Positions 55,292 to 64,000 of a DNA stretch of 64,000 nucleotides are shown here, piece by piece (the first letter of the stretch is position 1; every line of letters begins with the position of its first letter). A program made the position numbers and the translations under genes. Source of the stretch: Sulfurovum sp. AR. Lineage in GTDB: Bacteria; Campylobacterota; Campylobacteria; Campylobacterales; Sulfurovaceae. The stretch covers positions 124,001-188,000 of the forward strand of contig NZ_AJLE01000006.1 of NCBI RefSeq assembly GCF_000296775.1, written 5' to 3'. The notes beneath the pieces are model-generated. The model was not told the origin of the DNA. It saw only the letters and a program-made list of their open reading frames with translations, and ran no database searches.

Positions 55292-56872
55292 ATGATAAAA
55301 CATCTCTCCATTCCCTTTTTCATACTTATCCTGGTGGCAGCTATCGGCATCTATTTTCGTCCTATTTGGATCATCGATGAAACACGTTATCTAAGTGTCG
55401 CATGGGAGATGTGGGATAAAAGCTCCTTTTTGGTTCCACTACTCAATGGTGAACCTTACCACCACAAACCTCCATTTATATTTTGGTTGGTGCATTTGAA
55501 CTGGTCACTTTTTGGTGTGAATGAAACCACTGTACGTTTCATACCTATGTTATTTGGTTTTGGGACACTGGTACTGGCCTATAGACTCTATCTTGCACTC
55601 TGGAAAGAAGATCTTCAAGGTGCCCAGAACACCCTTTTGATCTTGGCAGGTACCTTGATATTTACTTTTTACAATTCACTGTTTATGTTTGATATCATAT
55701 TGACATTTTGGGTATTTCTCGGTGTTTTGGGTATCGTACAGGCTATACAAAAACAGACCCCTCTCTCCTTTGGTTTTATCTCACTTTCATTTGGCTTTGG
55801 CATACTGACCAAAGGACCGGTTATTTTAGTCCACTTGCTTCCACTCTTAATACTGGCATCCTATTGGAATGCTCAAAAAATAGATAAACGTGTATATCTT
55901 AAATTTTTCTTAGCATTTTTAGGGGGTGTTGTCATTGCACTTTGCTGGGCGATCCCTGCAGGTATCGCAGGTGGTGAAGCCTATCAACATGCTATTTTTT
56001 GGGGGCAGACAGCCGATAGGATGGTCAACTCTTTTGCACACCAAAGAGCTATTTGGTGGTATCTTGCTCTATTACCATTACTCCTTTTCCCATGGTCGTT
56101 CCATAAGGCATTCTATACTTCATTCAAACAGATCACGATGGATCACGGGTTGAAAATGCTGTTGATCTGGATGTTCTTTGCACTGCTGATATTTTCATTT
56201 ATCAGCGGCAAACAGGTGCATTATATCTTACCCGAAATCGCTGCATTTTCCCTCTTTGCTTCAAGGGTTCTCACGACTACTGATCCTGACATGAAAGGCT
56301 ATACAAAGTCTCTAGGGTATACCTACCTTTTCTTTGCTATAGTATTTGCCATTGCACCTTTTGTTGCACCAAAATCCATCACATTTCCTGTGGATCACAC
56401 TGCTTTTCTGCTGTCGGCATTTTTACTGTTCGTTCTTGGATTCTATCTGTTAAAAAAGCATTTCAATCTGCAACACAATGCCATAAAGGCTATGGCATTA
56501 AGTATCATAGTGGCTGTTTTTGCCGTACATTTTTCCATTCACAATTTTTTAGCCGCACAAGATATTTCGGACTTTTCACGAACAATATCATCGTTGCAAC
56601 AAAAAGGTATACCAGTAGCACAAGATAAAAAATACCATGATCAGTTTCATTTTTTAGGAAGACTCCATGATCCTATCATCGTCTTATCAGGTAAACAAAA
56701 GATCTCTAAGTTCATAAAAAAGCATCCAGATGGCATGATCATTACCTACCGTAAGAAAAAGCATATGCATAAGATAGATCAAGATCTTATTACTGAAAAG
56801 ACAAGCTTCAAAGGCAAATACGCCATCCTCATCAAGGCTGCTCTCTACGACAACCTAGATCGTGCACCTTGA
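55292..56872 (+). CDS. ArnT-like glycosyltransferase (GT39/GT83 family)
   Basis: 526 residues. About 11-12 membrane helices. The first periplasmic loop carries the catalytic motif IIDETRYLSVAWEMW with Asp-Glu, then HHKPPFIFWLVHLNW, both typical of ArnT/PMT enzymes that use polyprenyl-phosphate sugars. A short soluble C-terminal part follows. Expected to transfer a sugar to lipid A or a cell-surface acceptor. Groups with GT2 and LAB_N across a divergent promoter region. Confidence 0.88.
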   Translation: MIKHLSIPFFILILVAAIGIYFRPIWIIDETRYLSVAWEMWDKSSFLVPLLNGEPYHHKPPFIFWLVHLNWSLFGVNETTVRFIPMLFGFGTLVLAYRLYLALWKEDLQGAQNTLLILAGTLIFTFYNSLFMFDIILTFWVFLGVLGIVQAIQKQTPLSFGFISLSFGFGILTKGPVILVHLLPLLILASYWNAQKIDKRVYLKFFLAFLGGVVIALCWAIPAGIAGGEAYQHAIFWGQTADRMVNSFAHQRAIWWYLALLPLLLFPWSFHKAFYTSFKQITMDHGLKMLLIWMFFALLIFSFISGKQVHYILPEIAAFSLFASRVLTTTDPDMKGYTKSLGYTYLFFAIVFAIAPFVAPKSITFPVDHTAFLLSAFLLFVLGFYLLKKHFNLQHNAIKAMALSIIVAVFAVHFSIHNFLAAQDISDFSRTISSLQQKGIPVAQDKKYHDQFHFLGRLHDPIIVLSGKQKISKFIKKHPDGMIITYRKKKHMHKIDQDLITEKTSFKGKYAILIKAALYDNLDRAP

Positions 56873-56873
56873 A

Positions 56874-57995
56874 TCACACTGATCTCTTCTTCAAAAATAC
56901 ACCACTCTCCACATGCTCCGTATGTGGGAACTGATCAAACATCGCTGCTTCAATCACATCATGTGTTTTGGTCAGTGTTGCAAGATCTCTTGCAAGTGTT
57001 TCAGGGTTACATGAGATATAGATAATATTTTCTATATTTGAAATAAGCGCTATGGTCCCCTCATCCAATCCTGCTCTTGGCGGATCTACCAAAACCGTAC
57101 TGAAGTTATAACTTTTCAGATCTATCCCTTTCAGTCTGGAAAACTCTCTTACCCCATTCAAAGCTTCTGTCATCTCTTCTGATGCTAGTCTTGCAAAAGT
57201 GATATTGTCAATAGCGTTGAGCGCACAATTCTCCAGTGCTGCATGAATGGATCGTTTACTGATCTCTGTGGCCAATACTCTATCAAAGTAATGAGAGAGA
57301 GGCAGTGTGAAGTTCCCCAGACCGCAGTAACTCTCTAAGAAATCCCCATACCCTACCGTTTTGGCTTGCTTAATGGCCCACGCAATCATTTTGACATTCA
57401 CAGCAGGGTTTGGCTGGGTAAAACCGCTTTCATACTGTACATAAGTGAATGTTTGACCCTCTATATCCAACGTTTCTGTAACGAATTCATTCGAAAGGAT
57501 CACTTTTTGTTTACGGCTACGCCCCATGATCTTACAGTTGAGTTCTGCTTCAAGTTTCTTGGCCTCAGCACTCCACACATCATCAAGTCTTCTGTGATAC
57601 AACATCGTGATAAGACATTCATCGGTAGTCGTTGCCAAAAATTCCACGGCAAAAAGACGCTGCTTCAACACATCTGTCGATGCATTGATCTTTTCAAGCA
57701 GCTTCCACATACGTTTTTCTATAGCTTCGATGACTTTGGGACACTCTTCTACAGTGATCGCAGCATTTTTCTCGATGTTCCCCATGGCATAATCACATCT
57801 CTCACTCTCATGCCAGATACGGAACTCTGCTCGGGCCCTATAATGGTCGGAAGGCGAATTAAAAACCTCTAAGTCACCCTGATAAAAAGGCTCCAAAAGC
57901 CCGGAAACCCACTGCTGTTTCTGCTTTAATTGTTCCTCATAGCCTATCTCATAGAGTCCGCAGGAACCACAACTTCCAAAATGTTTACAATTCAA
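56874..57995 (-). CDS. trmA: tRNA (uracil-5-)-methyltransferase
   Basis: 373 residues. FLESYCGLGNFTLPLS is the SAM site; VDPPRAGLDEG and the nucleophile loop YISCNPETLARDL are diagnostic. Makes ribothymidine 54 in tRNA. The N-terminus CKHFGSCGSCGLYEI has three closely spaced cysteines (3, 9, 12), as in iron-sulfur members such as RlmD, unlike E. coli TrmA. Converges on the ArnT-like gene with a one-base gap. Confidence 0.92.
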   Translation of the reverse strand: MNCKHFGSCGSCGLYEIGYEEQLKQKQQWVSGLLEPFYQGDLEVFNSPSDHYRARAEFRIWHESERCDYAMGNIEKNAAITVEECPKVIEAIEKRMWKLLEKINASTDVLKQRLFAVEFLATTTDECLITMLYHRRLDDVWSAEAKKLEAELNCKIMGRSRKQKVILSNEFVTETLDIEGQTFTYVQYESGFTQPNPAVNVKMIAWAIKQAKTVGYGDFLESYCGLGNFTLPLSHYFDRVLATEISKRSIHAALENCALNAIDNITFARLASEEMTEALNGVREFSRLKGIDLKSYNFSTVLVDPPRAGLDEGTIALISNIENIIYISCNPETLARDLATLTKTHDVIEAAMFDQFPHTEHVESGVFLKKRSV

Positions 57996-58071
57996 ACTTC
58001 ATACCTTTAATTTGCATTGGATATAATCACAATAATATTATAATTTCGTAATTTTACCCAAAAGGTCCAAA

Positions 58072-59364
58072 ATGTCTATAAGTGTTGTCATACTCGCAGC
58101 AGGTCAAGGTACAAGAATGAAGTCCACGACCCCCAAAGTACTTCATGAAATCTCCGGAAAACCTATGCTCTTCCATGCCATTGATGCCGCACAGAAGATC
58201 TCTGATGATATCACTGTGGTACTCTACCATCAGGCGGAACGGATCCAAGAAACCATAGAGGCATACTACAGCGGTATACATTTTCACATGCAGGATTCCG
58301 TACAGTTTCCAGGTACGGGTGGGGCTATGAAAGGTGTCACGGTCAAACACTCTAAAGCATTGATACTCAATGGTGATATGCCGCTCGTCACGATGTCTGC
58401 ACTGGAGTCACTGATGCAGGGAGATGCTGACATCAATATGTCTGTGATCAAACTGGACAATCCTACGGGCTATGGACGTGTCGTCATCAACCAAGGTAAT
58501 GTCGTGGAGATCGTAGAAGAAAAGGACTGCATTCCTGCACAAAAAGAGATACAGACTGTCAACGCAGGTGTCTACTGCGTCAAAAAAGAATTACTGGAAC
58601 GCTACATCCCGCATCTCAATAACGATAATGCCCAAAAAGAGTACTACCTAACAGATATCATCAAGATGGCAGTAGATGAGGGGAAGATCGTCCACCCTGT
58701 CATGGTGGATGAAGAGGAGTTCAAAGGGGTGAATTCCAAGCTCGATCTGGCACATGCAGAAGAGATCATGCAAAGACGTATCAAAACAGAGTGGATGAAA
58801 GCCGGTGTCTCTATGCGTTTGCCTGAGACCATTTACATTGATTCACGTGCCACTTTTGAAGGTGAGTGTATCTTGGAAAATGGTGTCAGCATCCAGGGTG
58901 CTGCGTATATTATTGCTTCACATATTAAAACGCACTCTGTCATAGAAGATGCACATATAGAGAATTCCGATGTCGGTCCTATGGGAAGGGTAAGGCCGCA
59001 TTCAACACTCATTGATACACATATCGGTAACTTTGTTGAAGTAAAAAAATCCACACTGACAGGAGTCAAAGCCGGACACCTCTCCTACATGGGAGATGCA
59101 ACTATAGATGCAGGTACGAACATCGGTGCAGGTGTCATTACCTGTAATTACGATGGAAAGAACAAATACCCAACCAAGATCGGTAAAAATGTCTTTGTGG
59201 GTTCTGATACACAACTTGTCGCACCGGTGACCATAGAAGATGATGTGATGATAGCAGCAGGAAGTACCATCAACAAAAACGTTGCACAAGGTGAGCTTGC
59301 CATCTCTAGAGCACCGCTAAGAACGGTGAAAAATTTCTTTTATAAATTTTTCGGAGACAAATAA
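58072..59364 (+). CDS. glmU: Bifunctional UDP-GlcNAc pyrophosphorylase / glucosamine-1-phosphate acetyltransferase
   Basis: 430 residues. N-terminal uridylyltransferase with [11 protein letters not shown] (about 8-18), then a left-handed beta-helix from about 245 with the acetyltransferase region ([26 protein letters not shown]). Makes UDP-GlcNAc for peptidoglycan and lipid A. First gene of a tightly packed plus-strand run through truA. Confidence 0.96.
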   Translation: MSISVVILAAGQGTRMKSTTPKVLHEISGKPMLFHAIDAAQKISDDITVVLYHQAERIQETIEAYYSGIHFHMQDSVQFPGTGGAMKGVTVKHSKALILNGDMPLVTMSALESLMQGDADINMSVIKLDNPTGYGRVVINQGNVVEIVEEKDCIPAQKEIQTVNAGVYCVKKELLERYIPHLNNDNAQKEYYLTDIIKMAVDEGKIVHPVMVDEEEFKGVNSKLDLAHAEEIMQRRIKTEWMKAGVSMRLPETIYIDSRATFEGECILENGVSIQGAAYIIASHIKTHSVIEDAHIENSDVGPMGRVRPHSTLIDTHIGNFVEVKKSTLTGVKAGHLSYMGDATIDAGTNIGAGVITCNYDGKNKYPTKIGKNVFVGSDTQLVAPVTIEDDVMIAAGSTINKNVAQGELAISRAPLRTVKNFFYKFFGDK

Positions 59365-59365
59365 T

Positions 59366-60613
59366 ATGCAAATTGATCTAACGGGTAAATCAATACTCTT
59401 AGGCGTTACTGGCAGTATCTCTGCCTATAAGGCCTGTGAGATCGCCCGCCTATTTGTCAAAGCAGGTGCAGAGGTACATGTAGTCATGAGCCCCTCTGCC
59501 GAGCGTTTTGTCTCTGCACTCACATTTGAGGCCCTGACACGTAATCCTGTGTTAACAGAGAAGAGTGAATCTTGGGCCAGTGAGCTCAATCATATAGAGT
59601 TGGGTAAAAAGTGTGATGTGTTTGTTATCGCCCCAGCCACAGCTAATACCATTAACAAAATTGCACAGGGTATCGCGGATAATATTTTAACGCAAACGGC
59701 ATTGGCATTTAAAGATAAGATTCTCATCGCTCCTGCAGCCAATACACAGATGCTAGCAAAAACTGCTACCTGTAATGCCCTTGCCTTTTTACAGGAGAAT
59801 AATTATACGATGATCAATCCCCAGGATAAACTCCTTGCCTGTGGAGATGTGGGATCTGGTGCACTGGCAGAACCGACTGAGGTATTTTTTGAAGTCGCCA
59901 AAGCACTATATCGTGATCCATTTTGGGAAAACAGATCTATCATCGTGACAGGTGGAGGTACGCGAGAAAAGCTGGATGAAGTACGCTATATATCAAACTT
60001 CTCATCAGGGAAAATGGCCAAAGCACTCTCTGTCGCACTCTATTTGAGAGGTGCGGATGTTTCGTATATCTCTACGATGGGATTCGATGACCTGCCCTCT
60101 GCCATTACAACCATAGAAGCTAACGATGCACAAGATATTTTAGAGTCCACGCAGCACGCTATTCAAAAAGTCACAGCAGAAAGCAGCCACAAGATGAAAA
60201 TACCTTATCTTTTTATGGTAGCAGCGATTGCAGACTTTACACCTAAAGCGCCGCAAAGTGGTAAACTAAAAAAATCCATGCTTGGCGATACGTGGAATAT
60301 TGAACTCAAGCAGACTACTGATGTACTGGCTTCGATCGACAAAAATGCTATCAAAACGGTGGGATTTAAAGCTGAAATGGATACACAGGAAGGATTAAAC
60401 AATGCCATAGCCCTTTTAGAAAAAAAAGGTGTGGATGCAGTGTGCTACAACCTTTTAAAAGATGCCAAAAGCTTTGGTGGTAATGAAAATGAAATCACCT
60501 TTATTACCAAGGAAACACAAGTTTCTCTAGGTCGTGCAGATAAACTCACGCTCTCTACTAAGATACTAGATGAATCCAAAAAACTTATCAATGAAGAAGA
60601 GACTAATGTCTGA
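59366..60613 (+). CDS. coaBC: Bifunctional CoaBC (PPC synthetase / decarboxylase)
   Basis: 415 residues. CoaC half: GVTGSISAYKACEIARLF, PAANTQML and the active Cys in LLACGDVGSGAL. CoaB half from about 190: VTGGGTREKLDEVRYISNFSSGKM. Converts 4'-phosphopantothenate to 4'-phosphopantetheine for CoA. The CoaB part carries a slightly longer linker (AESSHKMKIPY). Starts 1 base after glmU. Confidence 0.95.
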   Translation: MQIDLTGKSILLGVTGSISAYKACEIARLFVKAGAEVHVVMSPSAERFVSALTFEALTRNPVLTEKSESWASELNHIELGKKCDVFVIAPATANTINKIAQGIADNILTQTALAFKDKILIAPAANTQMLAKTATCNALAFLQENNYTMINPQDKLLACGDVGSGALAEPTEVFFEVAKALYRDPFWENRSIIVTGGGTREKLDEVRYISNFSSGKMAKALSVALYLRGADVSYISTMGFDDLPSAITTIEANDAQDILESTQHAIQKVTAESSHKMKIPYLFMVAAIADFTPKAPQSGKLKKSMLGDTWNIELKQTTDVLASIDKNAIKTVGFKAEMDTQEGLNNAIALLEKKGVDAVCYNLLKDAKSFGGNENEITFITKETQVSLGRADKLTLSTKILDESKKLINEEETNV

Positions 60614-61295
60614 AAATACAATAAAACATCTTGCTATCATTATGGATGGTAATGGAAGATGGGCAAAAGAGCGTGGTCTGAAACGTACCAAAGGACATGA
60701 AGCAGGGGCAGAGATCATTCGTGATATTACGATGTACTGCGCGAAACACCCAAGTATAGAGACCGCTACATTTTACGCTTTTAGTACCGAAAACTGGAAA
60801 CGTCCTAAACTTGAGGTGGAATACCTCATGAAACTGCTTAACCGATATCTCCAAAAAGAACTGGAAACTTATCAATCACATAATATCCGTTTTCAAGCTA
60901 TTGGCAATATTGAAGCCTTTAGCAAGTCTTTACAGGATCGTATTAAAACAACGGAAGAACTCACCAAAAACAATACCAGTCTTACACAGGTGCTTGCATT
61001 AAATTACGGTGGTCGTGCAGAAATAACCTCTGCGGTCAATAGCCTTATTGCAGAAGGTAAGACAAGTGTAACAGAAGAGGATATCTCTGGAGCATTGCAG
61101 ACACCGTACAGCGATATAGATCTGCTGATCCGTACCAGTGGGGAAGAACGTATTTCCAACTTCCTGTTGTGGCAGATCTCTTATAGTGAACTCTATTTCA
61201 CCCCTACACTCTGGCCTGATTTTTCAAGTAAAGAGTTGCAGAAAATTATAGAAAATTTTGAACAACGTAATAGACGTTTTGGAGGTATTAAATGA
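60606..61295 (+). CDS. uppS: Undecaprenyl diphosphate synthase
   Basis: 229 residues from the ATG at 60606, overlapping coaBC by 8 bases with GAAGAAGAG just upstream; a start 12 codons earlier adds residues unlike the family. IIMDGNGRWAKERGLKR holds catalytic Asp14; RTSGEERISNFLLWQISYSE ends the active site. Makes the carrier lipid for wall and glycan synthesis. Confidence 0.95.
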   Translation: MSENTIKHLAIIMDGNGRWAKERGLKRTKGHEAGAEIIRDITMYCAKHPSIETATFYAFSTENWKRPKLEVEYLMKLLNRYLQKELETYQSHNIRFQAIGNIEAFSKSLQDRIKTTEELTKNNTSLTQVLALNYGGRAEITSAVNSLIAEGKTSVTEEDISGALQTPYSDIDLLIRTSGEERISNFLLWQISYSELYFTPTLWPDFSSKELQKIIENFEQRNRRFGGIK

Positions 61296-62029
61296 TAGAA
61301 ACAGTGACAGGCATCCTGGTTTTTATATTTGGCATTATGATAGGATCTTTTTTGAATGTAGTCATCTACCGTATACCAAAAGGTGAAAGTATTGTTTTCC
61401 CCGCATCCAAATGCCAAAGCTGCCAAACCCCGCTTAAGTGGTATCATAATATCCCTCTCTTTTCATGGATAGTCCTGTGTGGTAAATGCGGTTTTTGTAA
61501 AGAGAAGATATCTGCACAGTACCCGATCGTTGAATTCCTGACAGGTATTATTTTTATAGCACTCTATTTCAAACTAGGATTGGTCTGGTACCTGCCTTTT
61601 ATTGCTGCTTCATTTGCCGCACTGCTTGCGCTTGTGATGATAGATTTCAAATATATGGCAGTCCCGGACAATGTAAACTTTGCAGCACTCATTTTTGCCC
61701 TTGTACAACCTGAATTTCTGATGGCACTTCTCTATGCAAGCATTGCTGCGGGTGGACTTTACCTGATAGGCCTGTTCTCATCACTGATCGCAAGAAAGCA
61801 AGCGATGGGTGGTGCAGATGTCATTGTTGCTGGAACCATGGGTGCACTGCTTGGATTCCCAAACTTTTTTGTTGCACTCTTCCTCTCTGCCCTGTTAGCC
61901 ATGATCCCTGCACTGATATGGAGAGATAAAGGCGTACCTTTCGTACCTTTCTTAGCTTTAGCTACCTTTATTGTATATCTCTATGATGTACAAGCCACAC
62001 AACTCTTGGAAACAATCATTTATGGTTAA
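61292..62029 (+). CDS. Type IV prepilin peptidase (A24 family)
   Basis: 245 residues, about seven membrane helices. Cytoplasmic zinc motif with Cys41, Cys44, Cys63, Cys66; aspartyl catalytic residues in MIDFKYMAVPD and MGGADVIVAG. Cleaves and N-methylates type IV prepilins or pseudopilins; none is encoded here, so it serves genes elsewhere. Overlaps uppS by 4 bases. Confidence 0.93.
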   Translation: MIETVTGILVFIFGIMIGSFLNVVIYRIPKGESIVFPASKCQSCQTPLKWYHNIPLFSWIVLCGKCGFCKEKISAQYPIVEFLTGIIFIALYFKLGLVWYLPFIAASFAALLALVMIDFKYMAVPDNVNFAALIFALVQPEFLMALLYASIAAGGLYLIGLFSSLIARKQAMGGADVIVAGTMGALLGFPNFFVALFLSALLAMIPALIWRDKGVPFVPFLALATFIVYLYDVQATQLLETIIYG

Positions 62030-63044
62030 TGTCAAAGGCTATATATCATCAAACTTTACCAAGTCATTTTTGATGATATTCCTGCCATTTTTCATTATTA
62101 TATCTCTCGTATTTTTTGTCAAAATATCAGCACTGACCTCCAAAATACAGATCAGTTTTGCAGAATTGATCCTCCTTTACAGTTATTCTATACCAGAAAT
62201 TATTTTTTATACGATACCCCTCTCTTTTGTCGCCGCCTTGGCAAATGTACTGATCAATCTCTCTCAGGGCAATGAACTTATTGCCCTCTATGCACTCGGA
62301 CTGAAAGCAAAAAAGATACTCAGCAGTCTGCTGCTGCTCGGTCTTCTTTTTTCACTCCTATTGGCCAGTATCTCTTTTCTAGCTATGCCATTGAGTAAAC
62401 AATTCTATAAAGCCTTCAAAGAAGAGAAAAAAAATGAAGCAAAACTGAACATCATTCCTGGTGAACTGGGTCAAAAATTTGGAGACTATTATATGTATGT
62501 CAAAGAGAAAACAGGGGATACTTTTCATGATATTGTCATCTATAACCATACAAATAAAGCAGATGAACAGTTCTTTTCATCTCAAACAGGTCACATCAAT
62601 AACAATGAAAATCTGACTTCTCTACTTCTGCATAAGGGATATGGATATACCTATGCAAAAACAAAATTACAACAGGCAGAATATGAAACCATGGAAGTTT
62701 TTGACAGGTCTAAAAGCCAAGGATTTCAATTTCAAAGTATCCTCTCCTATTGGAGTGAAGGGAAAGAAAGCAGAGAGAAGGTAATGCATAGAATCCTATT
62801 TTATGTTTTCACAAGCCTTATTCCTTTGCTTTCAGTCTATCTTGTTGCTTCTTTTACCATGATCAATCCTCGTTATCAACAAAACCGTTCATTTCTTATC
62901 ATCTTTGTCACGACACTGTTCTTCTATGTCATCGCGTCGTCTTTAGAAAAATGGGGAAATCCTCTTATCTTGGTCCTTACTATCAGTGCTGTTACCATAC
63001 TAGGTCAATGGCTCTTTAAAAAACGTGTAGCCAAGTACTTCTAA
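62022..63044 (+). CDS. LptF/LptG-family lipopolysaccharide export permease
   Basis: 340 residues from the ATG at 62022 (MVNVKGYISS), which overlaps the prepilin peptidase stop; an in-frame ATG 17 codons upstream is less likely. Three N-terminal helices, a periplasmic beta-jellyroll-like region (about 145-245), three C-terminal helices: the YjgP/YjgQ architecture. With LptB it lifts LPS out of the inner membrane. LptF or LptG cannot be decided. Confidence 0.87.
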   Translation: MVNVKGYISSNFTKSFLMIFLPFFIIISLVFFVKISALTSKIQISFAELILLYSYSIPEIIFYTIPLSFVAALANVLINLSQGNELIALYALGLKAKKILSSLLLLGLLFSLLLASISFLAMPLSKQFYKAFKEEKKNEAKLNIIPGELGQKFGDYYMYVKEKTGDTFHDIVIYNHTNKADEQFFSSQTGHINNNENLTSLLLHKGYGYTYAKTKLQQAEYETMEVFDRSKSQGFQFQSILSYWSEGKESREKVMHRILFYVFTSLIPLLSVYLVASFTMINPRYQQNRSFLIIFVTTLFFYVIASSLEKWGNPLILVLTISAVTILGQWLFKKRVAKYF

Positions 63045-63054
63045 GGGGCTTTCT

Positions 63055-63780
63055 ATGCGTGTAAAAGCTGTGATCAGTTATGATGGAAGTCCCTATCAGG
63101 GCTTTCAAAAACAAAAATCTACCAAAATGACCATTACTGCTGCTATAGAGAAGGCACTTGCCTCTTTACAGATAGATTCACCTATCGTTGGAAGTGGAAG
63201 AACAGATTCCGGCGTACATGCTACCGGTCAGGTCATACACTTTGACCTACCGGATTTCTGGAGCGACCTGGAGAAACTCAAACATAATTTAAACCGAAAA
63301 TTGACGGATATCTCTTTCAAACATATCTCGGTTGCAGCCAATGATTTTCATGCACGTTTCAGTGCGAAAAAAAGAGTCTACCGTTATGTATTTAAAACAC
63401 ACAAACCTTCTGTTTTTGAACATAAATATATTTCATATTATGAAGCATTCGATCCTGCTCTATTGATCAATGCACTCAAAATATTTGAGGGCGAACATGA
63501 TTTTAATTTCTTTCATAAGACAGGTACGATTACACATACTACTATCCGGAAGATCTATCGTACCGATTATGTCGAACGTAACGGATATCACTTTATCTAT
63601 TTTCAAGCCAATGGCTTTTTACGCTCTCAGGTACGTATGATGGTGGATGCGGCGATGCGTTGTGCCAGGGGGGATATGAGTATCACACAACTTCAAGAAC
63701 AACTCACATGCCAAAAAAAACATACCACCAAACTTGCTCCTCCGGAAGGACTTTATCTTTCAAGAATTGTCTATGGATGA
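63055..63780 (+). CDS. truA: tRNA pseudouridine(38-40) synthase
   Basis: 241 residues. Catalytic Asp51 in GSGRTDSGVHATGQV; RVYRYVFKTHKPS and FLRSQVRMMVDAA complete the TruA pattern. Modifies the anticodon arm of many tRNAs. Last gene of the glmU run. Confidence 0.95.
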   Translation: MRVKAVISYDGSPYQGFQKQKSTKMTITAAIEKALASLQIDSPIVGSGRTDSGVHATGQVIHFDLPDFWSDLEKLKHNLNRKLTDISFKHISVAANDFHARFSAKKRVYRYVFKTHKPSVFEHKYISYYEAFDPALLINALKIFEGEHDFNFFHKTGTITHTTIRKIYRTDYVERNGYHFIYFQANGFLRSQVRMMVDAAMRCARGDMSITQLQEQLTCQKKHTTKLAPPEGLYLSRIVYG

Positions 63781-63846
63781 CCCTTTTCTTTTTCTATCTA
63801 CAATTTTTTGTTAGAATGTCATAACAATACAGCAAGGATATACCTT

Positions 63847-64000
63847 TTGAAGAAACTCTTTATTTTTACCGCCATATTATGCTTTTCTCATGCGAATAAC
63901 GAAATGGAAGCACTCTACCTGCAAAATGGATGCAATGGATGTCATGGAATGTATGGAGAAGGTATGGGTGCATCCCCCAGACTGCAAGGGGTAAGGGAAG
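63847..64000 (+). CDS. Small periplasmic c-type cytochrome (3' end outside window)
   Basis: Starts at TTG (63847) with AAGGA seven bases upstream. The first 51 codons give a signal peptide (KKLFIFTAILCFSHA), then YLQNGCNGCHGMYGEGMG with one CxxCH heme site at about residues 29-33. Class I monoheme cytochrome by this start. The rest is cut off. Confidence 0.78.
   Translation, partial: MKKLFIFTAILCFSHANNEMEALYLQNGCNGCHGMYGEGMGASPRLQGVRE

Noticed and set aside
57366..57872. 168-codon plus-strand open frame opposite trmA
   Set aside because: Antisense shadow of conserved trmA sequence; no start signal.

Overview
The window is an uninterrupted stretch of bacterial chromosome at moderate-to-low GC, with dense housekeeping genes. 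It contains no rRNA, insertion sequence, prophage or CRISPR array. Gene content and order point to Campylobacterota (the former Epsilonproteobacteria). The blocks rplU-rpmA-obg-proB-fmt-birA-parA-parB-atpF'FHAGDC-tolQRA-tolB-pal-cpoB-slyD, ileS-small protein-gatA-guaB, fbaA-peb4 and glmU-coaBC-uppS-prepilin peptidase-permease-truA match, as I recall them, gene orders in Campylobacter jejuni. The tandem peb4 paralogs, the large multiheme cytochrome and the extra metabolic genes suggest a free-living sulfur- or hydrogen-oxidising relative such as Sulfurovum. That genus guess is inference only.

Layout. 1-6.3 kb holds the envelope block: partial SlyD, an L,D-transpeptidase, CpoB, Pal, TolB, a divergent AMMECR1-domain gene, and TolA/TolR/TolQ. 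It reads leftward and continues from the F1/stalk ATP synthase operon (6.3-12.05 kb; no a or c subunit here). Next come ParB, ParA, BirA, Fmt, ProB, Obg, L27 and L21 (12.2-18.3 kb). 18.4-23.6 kb carries RidA, a lipoprotein, a ThiF-type E1, a nitrilase-like protein lacking catalytic residues, XseB, MetX and MetY. 23.7-29.4 kb is guaB, gatA, a 41-residue membrane protein and ileS. A seven-gene tRNA array lies at 30.05-30.74 kb behind a consensus sigma-70 promoter. 31-36.4 kb has hisD, a PLP enzyme, fbaA and three SurA/PEB4-family genes, two of which have lost the parvulin domain. 36.5-43.2 kb has nth, a dipeptidase, two small proteins, a cytochrome b and metH. 43.4-50.8 kb has an Aer/CetB-like PAS protein, a small protein, lpxD, ilvBH, a Ppx/GppA phosphatase, ilvA, a CoA-binding protein and a YwqK/MORN-repeat protein. 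A heptaheme cytochrome c fills 51.1-53.5 kb. A lipid/glycosyl-transfer group (tandem LAB_N, GT2, ArnT-like) follows to 56.9 kb, then trmA. The window ends with the rightward glmU-coaBC-uppS-prepilin peptidase-Lpt permease-truA run and the start of a small cytochrome c.

Working together: Tol-Pal and the L,D-transpeptidase maintain the envelope. PEB4 and its derivatives probably handle outer-membrane-protein folding. MetX, MetY and MetH complete methionine synthesis. IlvBH and IlvA feed branched-chain amino acids. GlmU, LpxD, UppS, the Lpt permease and the ArnT group feed wall and lipopolysaccharide synthesis.

The most interesting non-routine signals are two candidate structured RNA leaders (before metX and before the PAS gene), the parvulin-less PEB4 array, the nitrilase-like pseudoenzyme beside a ThiF-type E1, the coupled 41-residue membrane protein, and the heptaheme cytochrome with an unusual cysteine-rich N-terminal domain. 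All family calls come from reading motifs by eye; no database search was run.
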